64,000 bases of DNA from Lentisphaeria bacterium (GCA_024405215.1 JAKSPB010000011.1:1-64000); one strand, 5' to 3'. Shown: positions 50,066-59,345, counted from the first letter of the stretch. Numbers and translations are program-made. The notes: generated from the sequence alone by a model not told the origin.

Positions 50066-51448
50066 TCAGCCTCCCTGCCCCTTGTCTGCCCTCCGCGCAA
50101 GTTCCTCGCAGACGGCAGGCAGGGAAGCCAGTGCATAAAGCGGAAGATTCGCCAGAAGGAATTTGAACTCCTCTCCATCCATGGGGCCCGACGGGATCGT
50201 ATCTGTCCAATCAACTCGATAGTCTATCATGGAAGACCGCACTGCCATGGGAATGCGATTCTTACGGCAGAAATACATCAGACTCCTGGCACGTAGATTC
50301 GTCTCCGCCTTCACTTCCAACGGCATGACACCAGTGCCATATTGAAATACAAAGTCCACCTCGTTGCTTGGCCCTGCCCAATAGAAAGGCAGGAAATCCG
50401 TCTCCGCAAGCAACTGCTGCTGGACATACTGTTCCGTCAGGGCTCCCTTGAACTCCGTGAAAATCCGATTGCCCTCAAGAAGCACCCGCGGATCCAAATT
50501 GGCCTGTGCGCCAAGCAACCCCACATCCAGGAAAAACAATTTGAAGATATCCTCCTCCACGTAGGCGGAAAGCGGAAGAGATGGTTTGGAAATTCGTCTT
50601 ACACGATAAAGAAAACCAGCATTGCAAAGCCATTCTATCGCCTCGGAAAAATCTGTCTTCCGGGCTTTTTTCTGCACTTGCGACAAAAAGAACTTCTTGT
50701 TTTCCTTTGCCAGCTGCACCGGCACGGAATCCCAAATCATGCGGATGCTGGGAATAATTTCGCCGGGGGTGTGCTTGCCGAAATCATTTTCGTAATTGCG
50801 CAGCAACTCCCTTTGCAAAGCACGGACTTGCCCAAAATCACGCCGTTGCGAAAATGCCTCAACCGCTTCAGGCATCCCGCCGACGACATAGTAATAGCGA
50901 AGATACTCAATCAAAGTATCCTTGAACAAGGCTATCGTCTGCCAGTCATGCGAACGTAGAAGTTGTGCAAAACGCTCCTGTCCCATCGCCTCCAGAAATT
51001 CAAGATAGCTCAAGGGATGCAAAACCAGCGTATTCACCTTGCCCACAGGGAAACTGGTCTTCTCCAAAGAGGCAACGCCCAGATAGGAGCCCGCCGCCGC
51101 AATGTGATATTGCGGCGCCTCCTCGCAAAAATACTTTAGGCAGCCTACTGCCCTGGGAGCCTCCTGAATTTCATCAAAAATCAGCAAGGTCTTGCCTGGC
51201 ACGATGGGCTTTCCGCAAGCCAGTTGCAATGCCGTCAAAATGCGTTTGACGGAATAGTCTCCATCGAAAATATGCCGAAGCATTTCATTGCGATCAAAAT
51301 TGACATAGGCGGTATTCTCAAAATTCTGCCGCCCGAACTCTTTCAGAAGCCAGGTCTTTCCGACCTGCCTGGCTCCCTGAAACAGCAAAGGCTTCCTGGA
51401 AAGAGAGTCCTTCCAAGAAACCAAATCTTTCATGGCACTCCGATTCAT
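50066..51448 (-). CDS. AAA ATPase with C-terminal DUF4143 domain
   Basis: A 460-residue protein of the AAA_14/DUF4143 family, widespread and of unknown role, often next to mobile or defence genes. The N-terminal ATPase has Walker A 'QGARQVGKTWLL' (about residue 24) and Walker B 'LLIFDEIQEAP'; 'AAAGSYLGVA' follows as sensor region. The C-terminal half contains 'EWLCNAGFLYRVRRI', 'FFLDVGLLGAQANL', 'GALTEQYVQQQLL' and the nuclease-like 'NEVDFVFQYGTGVMPLEVKAE'. A strong AGGAGG site fixes the start. Upstream lie a palindrome and the YPVKSV repeat ORF on the same strand. Confidence 0.88.
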   Translation of the reverse strand: MNRSAMKDLVSWKDSLSRKPLLFQGARQVGKTWLLKEFGRQNFENTAYVNFDRNEMLRHIFDGDYSVKRILTALQLACGKPIVPGKTLLIFDEIQEAPRAVGCLKYFCEEAPQYHIAAAGSYLGVASLEKTSFPVGKVNTLVLHPLSYLEFLEAMGQERFAQLLRSHDWQTIALFKDTLIEYLRYYYVVGGMPEAVEAFSQRRDFGQVRALQRELLRNYENDFGKHTPGEIIPSIRMIWDSVPVQLAKENKKFFLSQVQKKARKTDFSEAIEWLCNAGFLYRVRRISKPSLPLSAYVEEDIFKLFFLDVGLLGAQANLDPRVLLEGNRIFTEFKGALTEQYVQQQLLAETDFLPFYWAGPSNEVDFVFQYGTGVMPLEVKAETNLRARSLMYFCRKNRIPMAVRSSMIDYRVDWTDTIPSGPMDGEEFKFLLANLPLYALASLPAVCEELARRADKGQGG

Positions 51449-51476
51449 TATGATTCCTCCTGGAGGATATAACCAA

Positions 51477-51494
51477 AGGCTTTTGCAAAAGCCT
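51477..51494. promoter_or_regulatory. Perfect 18-bp palindrome AGGCTTTTGCAAAAGCCT
   Basis: It lies 29 bases upstream of the AAA/DUF4143 start, a good position for an operator. It contains the same CTTTTGCAAAAG motif that ends the 2441-2594 element, so it may instead be the stub of such an element. Confidence 0.45.
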
Positions 51495-51552
51495 CAACCC
51501 ATCTTTTCGTCATCATTGCATAACATCGCAAGCATCAATATTTAATATACCT

Positions 51553-51699
51553 TCAAATAACACTTTTTACAGGATAAAAACGACTATTTTCAACACTTTT
51601 TACAGGATAAATTCTCCACATTCGCACACTTTTCACTGGATAATTCCGGCAAAACCGAACACTTTTCACAGGATAAGGCGTTCTTTTTCGGGAAACCAT
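51553..51699 (-). CDS. Possible small cationic repeat protein with four YPVKSV units
   Basis: A 48-residue frame beginning MVSRKRTP and then four units with an exact 11-residue (33-base) period: YPVKSVRFCRN, YPVKSVRMWRI, YPVKSVENSRF and YPVKSVI. The DNA copies start at 51561, 51594, 51627 and 51660. The three sites that vary inside the hexapeptide core are all third codon positions (CCT/CCA, GTG/GTA, GTT/GTG), which hints at selection on the peptide, though three sites are few. There is no clear ribosome binding site. Alternatively the array is non-coding, like iterons or operator repeats. It precedes the DUF4143 ATPase gene by about 100 bases on the same strand. Confidence 0.45.
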   Translation of the reverse strand: MVSRKRTPYPVKSVRFCRNYPVKSVRMWRIYPVKSVENSRFYPVKSVI

Positions 51700-51709
51700 G
51701 ATACTTAAC

Positions 51710-51822
51710 GGCGGGGGCTTTGTCCCGCCCCCGAGGAGCAAGCACTGACGGCGGGGGCTTTCCTGCCCCCTAGGCGCACGCCTCGGGAAAATGTCGCTCC
51801 GAAACATACAGGCAATTTTACT
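51710..51822. repeat. GC-rich hairpins and repeat of the CCGAGGC family, copy B
   Basis: Two near-identical segments CGGCGGGGGCTTT (51710 and 51749) each fold with a nearby GCCCCC. They are followed by TAGGCGCACGCCTCGG (the CCGAGGC-type hairpin), then AAAATGTCG and CATACAGGCAA, which matches copy A at 3961-4021. It lies just downstream of tlyA in its reading direction and may end its transcript. No gene is seen here. Confidence 0.55.
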
Positions 51823-51824
51823 TT

Positions 51825-52559
51825 TCAGCCCCGAAAGGCCGCCAGGTACTCCTGGTTGCCGTTGGGACCGAGGATGGGGGACGGCACGGCGCCTAGAGGC
51901 GTCCAATGCAATACCTCCTTGGCAAATCGCTGGATCTTCTCCACGCAATGCCTCCGGACCGTCTCATCCCGAACGACGCCCTGTGAGCCAACGGCCTCCC
52001 TGCCCGCCTCGAACTGTGGCTTGACCAGCACCACGATCCACGCGCCCGGCTTCAGCAGCGGCGCGCACGGCGGCAAGACCAGCGTCAGGGAAATAAAGGA
52101 GACATCGCCCACCAGCAGATCCAGCTTGTCCGGCACCAGCGCGCCACTCAAGTCGCGGGCATTCACGCCCTCCAGGGAAACAACCCTCGGATCGCTGCGC
52201 AGTTTCTCATGAAGCTGGTCGTGTCCTACATCTACCGCGTAGACCTTGGAGGCGCCATGCTGCAACAGCACGTCCGTAAAGCCCCCCGTGGATGCGCCCA
52301 AGTCCAACGCCACCGCCCCCTCCATGGGCGGATGGAAGGCGGCAATGCCGCCCAGGAGTTTCTCCGCTCCGCGGGAAACATACCGGGGAGGCGCATTCAG
52401 AACCAGCGCCGTGGACGAATCCAGCTGCTGGCCGCATTTCCGCAGAAGCGTCCCGTCCGACAGCGTGATCTGGCCATTTTCAATGAGCCGTTGCGCCAAC
52501 GCCCTGGACGCGCACAGCCCCTGCTGCACCGCCAATTGATCTGCCCGAACTTTTGCCAT
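51825..52559 (-). CDS. tlyA: TlyA family 2'-O-methyltransferase / hemolysin-like protein
   Basis: TlyA-type proteins methylate ribosomal RNA 2'-O-ribose; the hemolysin label is historical. The 244-residue protein has an N-terminal S4 RNA-binding domain (residues about 4-64, 'RADQLAVQQGLCASRALAQRLI'). An FtsJ-like methyltransferase follows with the SAM motif 'ALDLGASTGGFTDVLLQHGA', 'KLDLLVGDVSFISLTLVLP' and 'IVVLVKPQFEAGRE'. It ends at the usual position. It precedes a repeat region and follows the amidohydrolase by 11 bases, so the two are probably co-transcribed. Confidence 0.92.
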   Translation of the reverse strand: MAKVRADQLAVQQGLCASRALAQRLIENGQITLSDGTLLRKCGQQLDSSTALVLNAPPRYVSRGAEKLLGGIAAFHPPMEGAVALDLGASTGGFTDVLLQHGASKVYAVDVGHDQLHEKLRSDPRVVSLEGVNARDLSGALVPDKLDLLVGDVSFISLTLVLPPCAPLLKPGAWIVVLVKPQFEAGREAVGSQGVVRDETVRRHCVEKIQRFAKEVLHWTPLGAVPSPILGPNGNQEYLAAFRG

Positions 52560-52570
52560 GATTTCCTCGC

Positions 52571-53392
52571 CTAGTCGTCCAATGGCTTCCGTCCTTCGGT
52601 AAGATTCAAGACATTGGCATTGGTCATCAACTGGTCTATTTCGGTGTCGGTGAGTCTCAGACGCCGCTGTAGGAGCTCAATCTCGTGATTGCAGTCGCCC
52701 AGCGGATAATCGGAGCCGAAGAAGAAGCGCTCCCGGGGGAAGGCCTTGAAAATCTGCTCCAGCAACTCCTGGGGAATGGCGAAGAGCGCACTGGACGTAT
52801 CCATGTAGATTTCCACCCCCTCGTAAGCCTTCACGACATGCTCCCAATGGCGATATCCGCCGAAATGCGCGGCGACGAGCTGCAATTTGGGATACTTGCG
52901 CTTGATGGCGGCAATCTTGTAGGGACAGGATGGATTGACTTCCGGGGGGAAGCGGTCCCCCACATGGGAGAGGACGACAAAGCGTCCCTCGCAGGCCGCA
53001 TAGACCCGGTCCATGCGGGGGTCGTCCAACCGGAAGCCCTGGAAATCGGGATGGAGCTTGATGCCGCGAATGCCGTTGTCCCAGAGATAGGCAAGCATCT
53101 CCTCGATCTTTTCGTAATCGGGATGAATGGTCCCGAAAGGAATGGCGCCGGGGAAATTGACCTGCGTCACCGCATAATGGTTTGCGGGTTCCACCTGCTC
53201 CTTCCTGGTGGCGGCGGAAAGCACCGTGGCATATTGGATGTGCGCCTGACGCAGCCGTGGCTCCAGATCCTCCCAGAGCGCAGTGCCCGACGCCTTCATC
53301 TGATAGTAGTCCTGCAACTGCTCGCACACCTTCGACGCGATTTTCGGATGGAAGGCATGGCAGTGGATATCGATACGAGGCAAAGACGACAT
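52571..53392 (-). CDS. Amidohydrolase-family metal-dependent hydrolase
   Basis: A 273-residue TIM-barrel protein of the Amidohydro_2 type. The metal-binding HxH is in 'RIDIHCHAFHP' at the N-terminus. 'GIKLHPDFQGF', 'LVAAHFGGYRHWEHV' and 'FFFGSDYPLGD' supply the further His and the catalytic Asp of this fold. Related proteins act as decarboxylases or lactone/amide hydrolases; the substrate is not identifiable. It has no signal peptide. The start at 53392 has no clear ribosome binding site. It follows the terminator of the oxidoreductase operon. Confidence 0.85.
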   Translation of the reverse strand: MSSLPRIDIHCHAFHPKIASKVCEQLQDYYQMKASGTALWEDLEPRLRQAHIQYATVLSAATRKEQVEPANHYAVTQVNFPGAIPFGTIHPDYEKIEEMLAYLWDNGIRGIKLHPDFQGFRLDDPRMDRVYAACEGRFVVLSHVGDRFPPEVNPSCPYKIAAIKRKYPKLQLVAAHFGGYRHWEHVVKAYEGVEIYMDTSSALFAIPQELLEQIFKAFPRERFFFGSDYPLGDCNHEIELLQRRLRLTDTEIDQLMTNANVLNLTEGRKPLDD

Positions 53393-53401
53393 GGAATTAC
53401 A

Positions 53402-53446
53402 AAGAAAAAGGGCTGCTGCAAAGCGAAAAAGTTTTGCAACAGCCCC
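53402..53446 (-). terminator. Terminator of the 2-oxoacid oxidoreductase operon
   Basis: The stem GGGCTG-TGCAAA.../...TTTTGCAACAGCCC is followed on the minus strand by a T-rich stretch. The stem sequence resembles the terminator at 9790-9842. It lies just after the fused KorB-KorC stop. Confidence 0.75.
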
Positions 53447-53467
53447 GGTTCAGCATTCAGATTTCAG

Positions 53468-54883
53468 CTATTTCGCGTTCTTCTCGGCCCATTCGCGAAC
53501 GAAGTCCAGGAGCTTCTCGTTGGCGGGAATCAGCTGGGGCTTCTTCGCGAAGCTGTTGGCCAGAGCGTTGCGGAAAGCCACGTCGGGCAGACGGGTCACG
53601 CCCAGGGCCGCGATCAGACCGAACATGACCGTGTTGGCGCCCTTCGGGTTGCCGCCTTCTTCCGCCAGCTGCTGCGCGGGAACGGCGATGCCCTTGATGC
53701 CCGCGGGCATCTCCACCTCGCCCATGATGGCATCGTAGATGATCACGCCGCCGGGCTTCACGTCGTTCTTGAACTTCTCCAAGGAGGGACGGTTCATGGC
53801 GACCAGCAGGTCGGGACGATAGATGACGGGGGAACCGATGGCATGGGTGGCCAGCGTCACGGAGCAATTGGAGGTGCCGCCACGCTGTTCGGGACCGTAG
53901 GAGGGATACCAGGAGACGTTGCGGCCCACGGAAAGGCCAGCCTGGGCGATCATGGTGCCAAGGGAGAGAACGCCCTGACCGCCGAATCCGGCGATCTTCA
54001 CCTGGACGTCAGGCAGCTCTTCCTGGGCCGGAACCTCGGCGGAACCCTTGCCGGCGCCGAAGACCTTGTCCAGAGCTTCCTTGCTGAAGTCGGAAACCGG
54101 ACGGACCACCTCGGTGGCCTCGGTGTTGTCGCGAAGCTTGCCCAGGGGGAACTCCTTGGTCATGACCTCGTTGATCCACTTGTTGGTGTCCACGGCGGAC
54201 ATCTTCAGGTTGGTGGGACAGGCGGAAAGGACCTCGATGAAAGTATAGCCCTTGCCTTCCTTCTGGATCTGAAGTGCCTTGCGGATGGCGGTACGGGCCT
54301 GGCGGATGTGGGCGGGATCGGTCAGGGCGACGCGTTCGATGTACACGGGGGCCTTCAGGTTGTTGATCAGCTCGCACATGTGGACCGGGTAGCCCTGGCT
54401 CATGGGATCGCGGCCATTGGGGCAGGTCACGGTCTTCTCGCCCACCAGCGTAGTGGGGGCCATCTGGCCGCCCGTCATGCCGTAGACGGTGTTGTTCACG
54501 AAGAAGACGGCGATCTTCTCGCCGCGGTTGGCCGCCTGGAGGGTTTCGTTTAGGCCGATGGACGCCAGGTCGCCATCGCCCTGGTAGGAGATGACCACTT
54601 GATTCGTGGCGCGGGAGACGCCCGTGGCCACAGCAGGCGCACGACCGTGGGCGACCTGGATGTTGCCGCAGTCGAAGTAGTAGTATGCGAAGACCGCGCA
54701 GCCCACGGGGCTGATCATGACCGCCTTGTCCTGGAGCTCCAGGTCATGAAGCGCCTCGCCGATGAGCTTGGTCAACACGCCGTGCCCGCAGCCGGGGCAG
54801 TAGTGCGTGGCAGTCTGAGCGGCTCCGCCCTTGCGGGGGAAACTCTTGTACAATCCGGTGGATTCGATGATTTTTTCGGACAT
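53468..54883 (-). CDS. 2-oxoacid:ferredoxin oxidoreductase, fused beta (TPP) and gamma subunits
   Basis: This fuses two subunits that are usually separate. Residues 1-280 form the thiamine-diphosphate beta subunit: '[19 protein letters not shown]' and '[33 protein letters not shown]', the TPP-binding GDG motif. Residues about 290-471 form the gamma subunit: '[23 protein letters not shown]', '[16 protein letters not shown]'. The enzyme oxidises a 2-oxo acid, such as 2-oxoglutarate or a branched-chain 2-oxo acid, with coenzyme A and reduces ferredoxin. It lies 12 bases after the alpha subunit gene, and the operon has its own ferredoxin. Fusion is odd but known for such enzymes; which substrate is used cannot be told. 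Confidence 0.9.
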   Translation of the reverse strand: MSEKIIESTGLYKSFPRKGGAAQTATHYCPGCGHGVLTKLIGEALHDLELQDKAVMISPVGCAVFAYYYFDCGNIQVAHGRAPAVATGVSRATNQVVISYQGDGDLASIGLNETLQAANRGEKIAVFFVNNTVYGMTGGQMAPTTLVGEKTVTCPNGRDPMSQGYPVHMCELINNLKAPVYIERVALTDPAHIRQARTAIRKALQIQKEGKGYTFIEVLSACPTNLKMSAVDTNKWINEVMTKEFPLGKLRDNTEATEVVRPVSDFSKEALDKVFGAGKGSAEVPAQEELPDVQVKIAGFGGQGVLSLGTMIAQAGLSVGRNVSWYPSYGPEQRGGTSNCSVTLATHAIGSPVIYRPDLLVAMNRPSLEKFKNDVKPGGVIIYDAIMGEVEMPAGIKGIAVPAQQLAEEGGNPKGANTVMFGLIAALGVTRLPDVAFRNALANSFAKKPQLIPANEKLLDFVREWAEKNAK

Positions 54884-54895
54884 TGCAGTTCCTCC

Positions 54896-55933
54896 TTAAA
54901 GCGCGGCCATGATCTGATCGATGTGAAGCAGATTGCCGCCGAGACGGTAGACCAGGTCCACCGGGCAGGCGCAGTCCACAGCCAGCTTGATGTCGGCCTG
55001 CATCTGGCCGTTGCTCATCTCCACGGAGACAAAGCGCTTCACATTGCCCTGGGAAAGTTCCTTCAGACGGCCCTTCGGGAAGGGGAAGAGGGTCTTCGGA
55101 CGAAACAGGCCGACCTTCTTGCCGGCCTCGCGGGCCATGTCCACCGCGCTGCGGGCGATGCGGCTGCAAATGCCGTAGGCGACCAGGACGGTATCCGCGT
55201 CCTCGGTCTTGTATTCGTCCCACTTGGCCTCGGTGGCCTCGATCTTCGCGTACTTGTCCTGCAGGAAGTAGTTGAACTTCTCCAGCTGGTCGAAATCCAG
55301 GAAGATGCTGGTGACCAGGTTGGAACGGGTCTCCGGAGTGGCGGCGACGGCCCAGTTGGCGTCGATCTTGGGCTCGATGGCCTTATCGGGAAGGGTCAGG
55401 CTCTCCATCATCTGGCCGAGAGTGCCGTCCGCAAGGACGAAAACCGGCGTGCGCCACTTGAAGGCCAGCTCGAAGGCTTCCATGGTGAAGTCGCACATTT
55501 CCTGGACGCAGTTGGGAGCCAGGACGATGGCCTTGTAGTTGCCATGGCCGCCGCCCTTGACCACCTGGTTGTAGTCGCCCTGCTCAGGACCGATGTTGCC
55601 CAGGCCGGGGCCCGCGCGCATGATGTCCACCAGGACCACGGGAAGCTGCGCGCCTGCGCAGTAGGAGATGCCCTCGCTCATCAGGGAGATGCCGGGGCCG
55701 CTGGAGGCGGTGAAGACACGATGGCCAGTGGAAGCGGCGCCGTAGCACATGTTGATGGACGCCTCTTCGGACTCGGCCTGCAGGAACTTGCGTCCCAGCA
55801 TGGGGAAATACTTGGAGGCCTCCTGGAGGACCTCGCTGGCGGGCGTGATGGGATAGCCGAAGTAGCAGTCTGCCCCTGCATAGAGGGCGCCGATGACGAC
55901 GGCGGTATTACCTTTCACCAATTTGGTAGCCAT
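54896..55933 (-). CDS. 2-oxoacid:ferredoxin oxidoreductase, alpha subunit (KorA/VorB type)
   Basis: A 345-residue alpha subunit. It starts '[40 protein letters not shown]', the typical alpha-subunit opening with the YPITPxSE motif. It also has '[41 protein letters not shown]' and '[28 protein letters not shown]', characteristic of VorB/KorA. It lies between the small ferredoxin gene and the fused beta-gamma gene. The likely job is anaerobic oxidation of branched-chain 2-oxo acids or 2-oxoglutarate. Confidence 0.92.
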   Translation of the reverse strand: MATKLVKGNTAVVIGALYAGADCYFGYPITPASEVLQEASKYFPMLGRKFLQAESEEASINMCYGAASTGHRVFTASSGPGISLMSEGISYCAGAQLPVVLVDIMRAGPGLGNIGPEQGDYNQVVKGGGHGNYKAIVLAPNCVQEMCDFTMEAFELAFKWRTPVFVLADGTLGQMMESLTLPDKAIEPKIDANWAVAATPETRSNLVTSIFLDFDQLEKFNYFLQDKYAKIEATEAKWDEYKTEDADTVLVAYGICSRIARSAVDMAREAGKKVGLFRPKTLFPFPKGRLKELSQGNVKRFVSVEMSNGQMQADIKLAVDCACPVDLVYRLGGNLLHIDQIMAAL

Positions 55934-55951
55934 GTATGCACTCTCCTTCGG

Positions 55952-56185
55952 TTAGCCCCGCTGGGGGATGTGGATCTGGATGGCGTTGGGTTCGGGGCAG
56001 GAGTAGAAGCAGCTCGCGCAGCCTACGCAACCTTCGCCGACATACTCCGCGGCAAAATAACCGCGTTCATTCAACGTCTTGCCGATCACCAGGCACTGCT
56101 TGGGGCAGGCCACGACGCATCTGGAGCAGGATTTGCACTCCAACGGAACGATCACCGGGTAGGGTTTGTTTTTGTCGATTTCCAT
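55952..56185 (-). CDS. Two-[4Fe-4S] ferredoxin (delta subunit of the oxidoreductase)
   Basis: A 77-residue protein with two [4Fe-4S] motifs, 'CKSCSRCVVACP' (about residues 18-29) and 'CVGCASCFYSCPEP' (about 53-66). It accepts electrons from the oxidoreductase subunits that follow. The start at 56185 begins the standard short N-terminus and has a GGAG-like site; the upstream open frame is not coding. It begins the operon. Confidence 0.94.
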   Translation of the reverse strand: MEIDKNKPYPVIVPLECKSCSRCVVACPKQCLVIGKTLNERGYFAAEYVGEGCVGCASCFYSCPEPNAIQIHIPQRG

Positions 56186-56471
56186 AAGGTCGTCTCCGAT
56201 AACAAAAAAAGCCGCATTCTGCGACATCGTAGAAAATTGCGCATAATATAGCAATCTTCCTCCCTACTGGCGGACAATCGGGAAAAGAAAAACTTTTCCA
56301 ATTCCTCCCCATCCAAGTTGCTGTTCAAAAAAAAATGATTAAATTCTCTCTATCTTCGTCTGGCGTCCTTCCTTGCCAACGAGATACTTTTCCGGGAACG
56401 CCCAGCGTCCTCTAGTTTTCTTGAAAACTGCTTCCACAAATAACATCCACGCAAACACAAAGGAGTAAAAA

Positions 56472-57164
56472 ATGAAAAAAGCATTCCTCGCTGAACTCAT
56501 CGGCACCTTCTGGCTGGTCCTGGGCGGCTGTGGAGCCGCCGTTCTGGCTGGATCAAAGATTGGCTATCTCGGCATCTCCCTGGCCTTCGGTCTGACCGTT
56601 CTGACCATGGCCTTCGCCATTGGCCACGTCTCCGGCTGCCATTTGAACCCCGCCGTCTCCCTCGGCCTCTGGGCCGCCGGTCGTTTTGAAACCGCAAAAC
56701 TCGTTCCCTACATCATCGCCCAGCTCATCGGCGCCATCCTGGCCTCCGGATGCATCTACCTGATCCAGAAAGGCGCGGCTGCCCCTCTCGGCTTCGCCGC
56801 CAACGGCTTCGGCAAGCTTTCTCCTGAAGGATACAGCTTCTGCGCGGCCATGGTGACGGAAATCGTCCTGACTTTCATCTTCCTGGTCGTCATCTGCGGT
56901 GCCACCAGCGCCAAAGCCCCCCAGGGACTGGCTCCCGTCGCCATCGGCCTTTGCCTGACGCTGATCCACTTGGTCGGCATCCCCGTCACCAACCTCTCCG
57001 TCAACCCCGCCCGCAGCACGGGTCCCGCCCTGCTCCAGGCCATCGCCGGAGGCGACGGCGCCGCCCTGTGCCAGTTGTGGTTCTTCTGGGTCATGCCTAT
57101 CGCGGGTGCAATCCTGGCCGGCCTTTGCGCGCGCTATCTCTTCTGCGAGTGCAAGGAAAAGTAG
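56472..57164 (+). CDS. aqpZ: Aquaporin Z-type water channel
   Basis: A 230-residue six-helix membrane channel. Both NPA boxes are present: '[10 protein letters not shown]' (about residue 58) and '[13 protein letters not shown]' (about residue 178). The Arg after the second NPA and the small residues around the selectivity filter favour a water-selective AqpZ rather than a glycerol channel. An AAGGAG site lies seven bases before the ATG. It has no partner gene, and a terminator follows at 57315-57360. Confidence 0.96.
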   Translation: MKKAFLAELIGTFWLVLGGCGAAVLAGSKIGYLGISLAFGLTVLTMAFAIGHVSGCHLNPAVSLGLWAAGRFETAKLVPYIIAQLIGAILASGCIYLIQKGAAAPLGFAANGFGKLSPEGYSFCAAMVTEIVLTFIFLVVICGATSAKAPQGLAPVAIGLCLTLIHLVGIPVTNLSVNPARSTGPALLQAIAGGDGAALCQLWFFWVMPIAGAILAGLCARYLFCECKEK

Positions 57165-57220
57165 TTTTCCCTGCACAGCCGAAGGTGGGAATTACCTCTT
57201 GCGCTTCCTGTGCCCTCAGG

Positions 57221-57268
57221 TTTGACACTTTTCCGAGGCCTGCGCCTCGGACGCAGGACAAACTACGG
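57221..57268. repeat. CCGAGGC/GCCTCGG hairpin repeat, copy C (opposite strand)
   Basis: The reverse complement reads TGTCCTGCGTCCGAGGCGCAGGCCTCGGAAAAGTGTC, matching copy A (TGTCCTGTGTCCGAGGC...GCCTCGGAAAAATGTCG). It is between the aquaporin gene and its terminator. Confidence 0.6.
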
Positions 57269-57314
57269 ACATAAATCCCCAACGGCTACTTGAACATATT
57301 GTTCCCATAAAATA

Positions 57315-57360
57315 GGGGCTGCCGCCATATCTCGCCCGAGACGCGGCAGCCCCCTTTTTA
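57315..57360 (+). terminator. Terminator after the aquaporin gene
   Basis: The perfect stem GGGGCTGCCGC (57315-57325) pairs with GCGGCAGCCCC (57343-57353), followed by CTTTTTA. It may act in both directions. Confidence 0.9.
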
Positions 57361-57625
57361 TGGATGCCCGCGCAGAAGCCCGTCACTTCGGGAAAAAACT
57401 CGTGAAATAGAGTTCCTTGATTCCTGCGTCATTCCCAATAAGCAAATGAAACCCGCCTGGCCCCAGGGGCCGTTGTCGCGTACGAACACACTGCCGGAAA
57501 TGGTGATTCCCACAGGATTTGCATGGAGTTTTCCTTTTTCGGGGCGGACAGGACGGACGGGACGGGCACCTCGGAATTACGGATATATTATGCGCATTCA
57601 CTTCACCCCGTGTCCAGGAGAACCC

Positions 57626-59245
57626 ATGTCCGCCTTTGTTCAGGAAAACCGCATCGTCTGCTATCTAGCCCCCACCCGTATCGTCTGGCAATCCAAAGGC
57701 GCCGTCGGCGCCAGGCGCCTGATGGACGTCGCCGGCGAGACCGCCACCATCTGGCGCAAACCCGGTCTCCAGCTCCCCCCCGGCGGCTCCGTGATCCTGG
57801 AATACGACACGGAACTGCCGTTGCAGGGCATCCGCATCTCCCGTGGCTACGACACGACCCCGCCCCGTCCCGTGCAGGTGCGCGTCCGTCTAGGCGAGTC
57901 GGTCTCGGAAGTCATGAACGATCCGAACAACGACCACTCCATGCACGACATCGCCATGCCCGTCTCCGCCATGGGCATCAGCCGCGTGGGCAACACGGGC
58001 TTCCGCTTCCTGAACCTGACGAACCTGGATTCCGAGGCCACGCTGAATCTGCGGGAATGCTCCGCCGAGGTCTGGGTCCATCCCGCCAAGCGCATCGGAT
58101 ACTTCGAGTGCAACGACCAACGCCTGAACGACATCTTCAACGCCTGCGTCGCCACCCTGACGAAGTGCATCTCGCCCCTGCTTCTGGACGGCACCAAGCG
58201 GGACCGGCTGGTCTGGATGGGAGATCTCTACAACGAAATCCGCGCCTGCGGCGTCCTCTTCCCAAAGCACAGCGCCATTCCCGAAAGCCTGAACTTCCTC
58301 AGCGAAGAGGCGCTGGTCAACAAGTATTTCAACGGAATCCCTTCCTACACCGCCTATTGGTTCCTGGGACAGCGGGAATACTACCGTTTCTTCGCCGACG
58401 CAAAGTATCTCCAGAAGCAACACAAGAACTTCCTCTTCTTTGCGGAACTCCTGCTGAAAAGCTACGAGAAAAATCCCGAGGAAATCATGAAAGGCACCAT
58501 CGTGGACTGGGGGATGCCGGAGCGCACTCCGGCCAACAGCTACGGCCCGCTCTTCCTGGCAGGCGTCCAGGCGTGCCAGGACCTGGCGACCATGCTGGGC
58601 GAAGACGCGGTTGCCCAGCGTTGCCAGAAGGTGGAGAATGACCTGAAGGCCCGCTTCGACCTCTCCCTCTGCCCCAAGTCCGCAGCCGCCTGGGCCGCCC
58701 TCACCGGACTGGCCACCGCCAGGGAAGTCTACGACAAGGTCCTTTCCCAAGAGCCCACGAAATACCTCTCCACCTTCCATTTCGAAAATTTCCTGCGCGT
58801 CTATACCGCAGCAGGCGAAACGAAGAAGGGCCTGGACCTCCTGCGGAAATACTACGGCGGGATGCTGAAACTTGGCGCCACCACCATCTGGGAACAGTAC
58901 GACTTGGACTGGGCGCCCGGGGCCACGCCCATCGACCAGCCTCCCAAGCCCGGCCGTCCCGACATCCATCGCGACTGCGGCAGCGGATGCTTCACGGGCT
59001 ACAGGAACAGCCTCTGCCATGGCTGGGGCGCCTCCCCCATCGCCTGGATGATGGAAAACCTGGCCGGAATCACCCCCATCGGCGACGGCTACAGCCGCGG
59101 CGTCCGCGTGGCGCCCAATCTCTGCGGCCTGGACTACGTGGCGGCCATCTGCCCCACCCCCGCCGGTCCCGTGACGCTTCTGGCGCGGAGGGGGGAGCCA
59201 ATCATCGTAGAAGCCCCCAAGGGCATGAAAGTCAAGAAGAGCTGA
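57626..59245 (+). CDS. GH78-type alpha-L-rhamnosidase
   Basis: A 539-residue cytoplasmic protein (no signal peptide) of the GH78/Bac_rhamnosid six-hairpin type, cleaving terminal L-rhamnose from glycans or oligosaccharides. An N-terminal beta domain ('QLPPGGSVILEYDTELPLQGIRI') precedes the catalytic barrel, marked by 'LLLDGTKRDRLVWMGDLYNEIRAC' with the acidic catalytic loop, 'IPSYTAYWFLGQREYYRFF', 'GTIVDWGMP' and 'FTGYRNSLCHGWGASPIAWMMENL'. Shorter than classic two-domain enzymes, which is normal for this branch. ATG 57626 follows AGGAG by six bases; ATG 57590 is in frame but lacks a site. It stands alone before tRNA-Cys. Confidence 0.87.
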   Translation: MSAFVQENRIVCYLAPTRIVWQSKGAVGARRLMDVAGETATIWRKPGLQLPPGGSVILEYDTELPLQGIRISRGYDTTPPRPVQVRVRLGESVSEVMNDPNNDHSMHDIAMPVSAMGISRVGNTGFRFLNLTNLDSEATLNLRECSAEVWVHPAKRIGYFECNDQRLNDIFNACVATLTKCISPLLLDGTKRDRLVWMGDLYNEIRACGVLFPKHSAIPESLNFLSEEALVNKYFNGIPSYTAYWFLGQREYYRFFADAKYLQKQHKNFLFFAELLLKSYEKNPEEIMKGTIVDWGMPERTPANSYGPLFLAGVQACQDLATMLGEDAVAQRCQKVENDLKARFDLSLCPKSAAAWAALTGLATAREVYDKVLSQEPTKYLSTFHFENFLRVYTAAGETKKGLDLLRKYYGGMLKLGATTIWEQYDLDWAPGATPIDQPPKPGRPDIHRDCGSGCFTGYRNSLCHGWGASPIAWMMENLAGITPIGDGYSRGVRVAPNLCGLDYVAAICPTPAGPVTLLARRGEPIIVEAPKGMKVKKS

Positions 59246-59303
59246 TTCCACGCCATTTTCTCCCGTATCGCAGGATTTTTCCCGTAAAAATCTCCAAGCG
59301 CGT

Positions 59304-59331
59304 TTGCAAAACGGAAAAGGACGCTTATGTT
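59304..59331 (+). promoter_or_regulatory. Promoter of tRNA-Cys
   Basis: TTGCAA at 59304-59309, then 16 bases, then TATGTT at 59326-59331. The last part, ACGCTTATGTTAAG, resembles that of the tRNA-Val promoter. It ends 14 bases before the tRNA. Confidence 0.65.
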
Positions 59332-59345
59332 AAGCGCACTTTCAA

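Noticed and set aside
51553-51676. CRISPR array
   Set aside because: The repeats are only 18 bases with 15-base gaps, four copies, no cas genes nearby, and the gap residues keep a reading frame.
57383-57601. A minus-strand frame ending 'GIKELYFTSFFPK'
   Set aside because: Looks a little protein-like, but a sensible reading would need a frameshift and no family is recognised.
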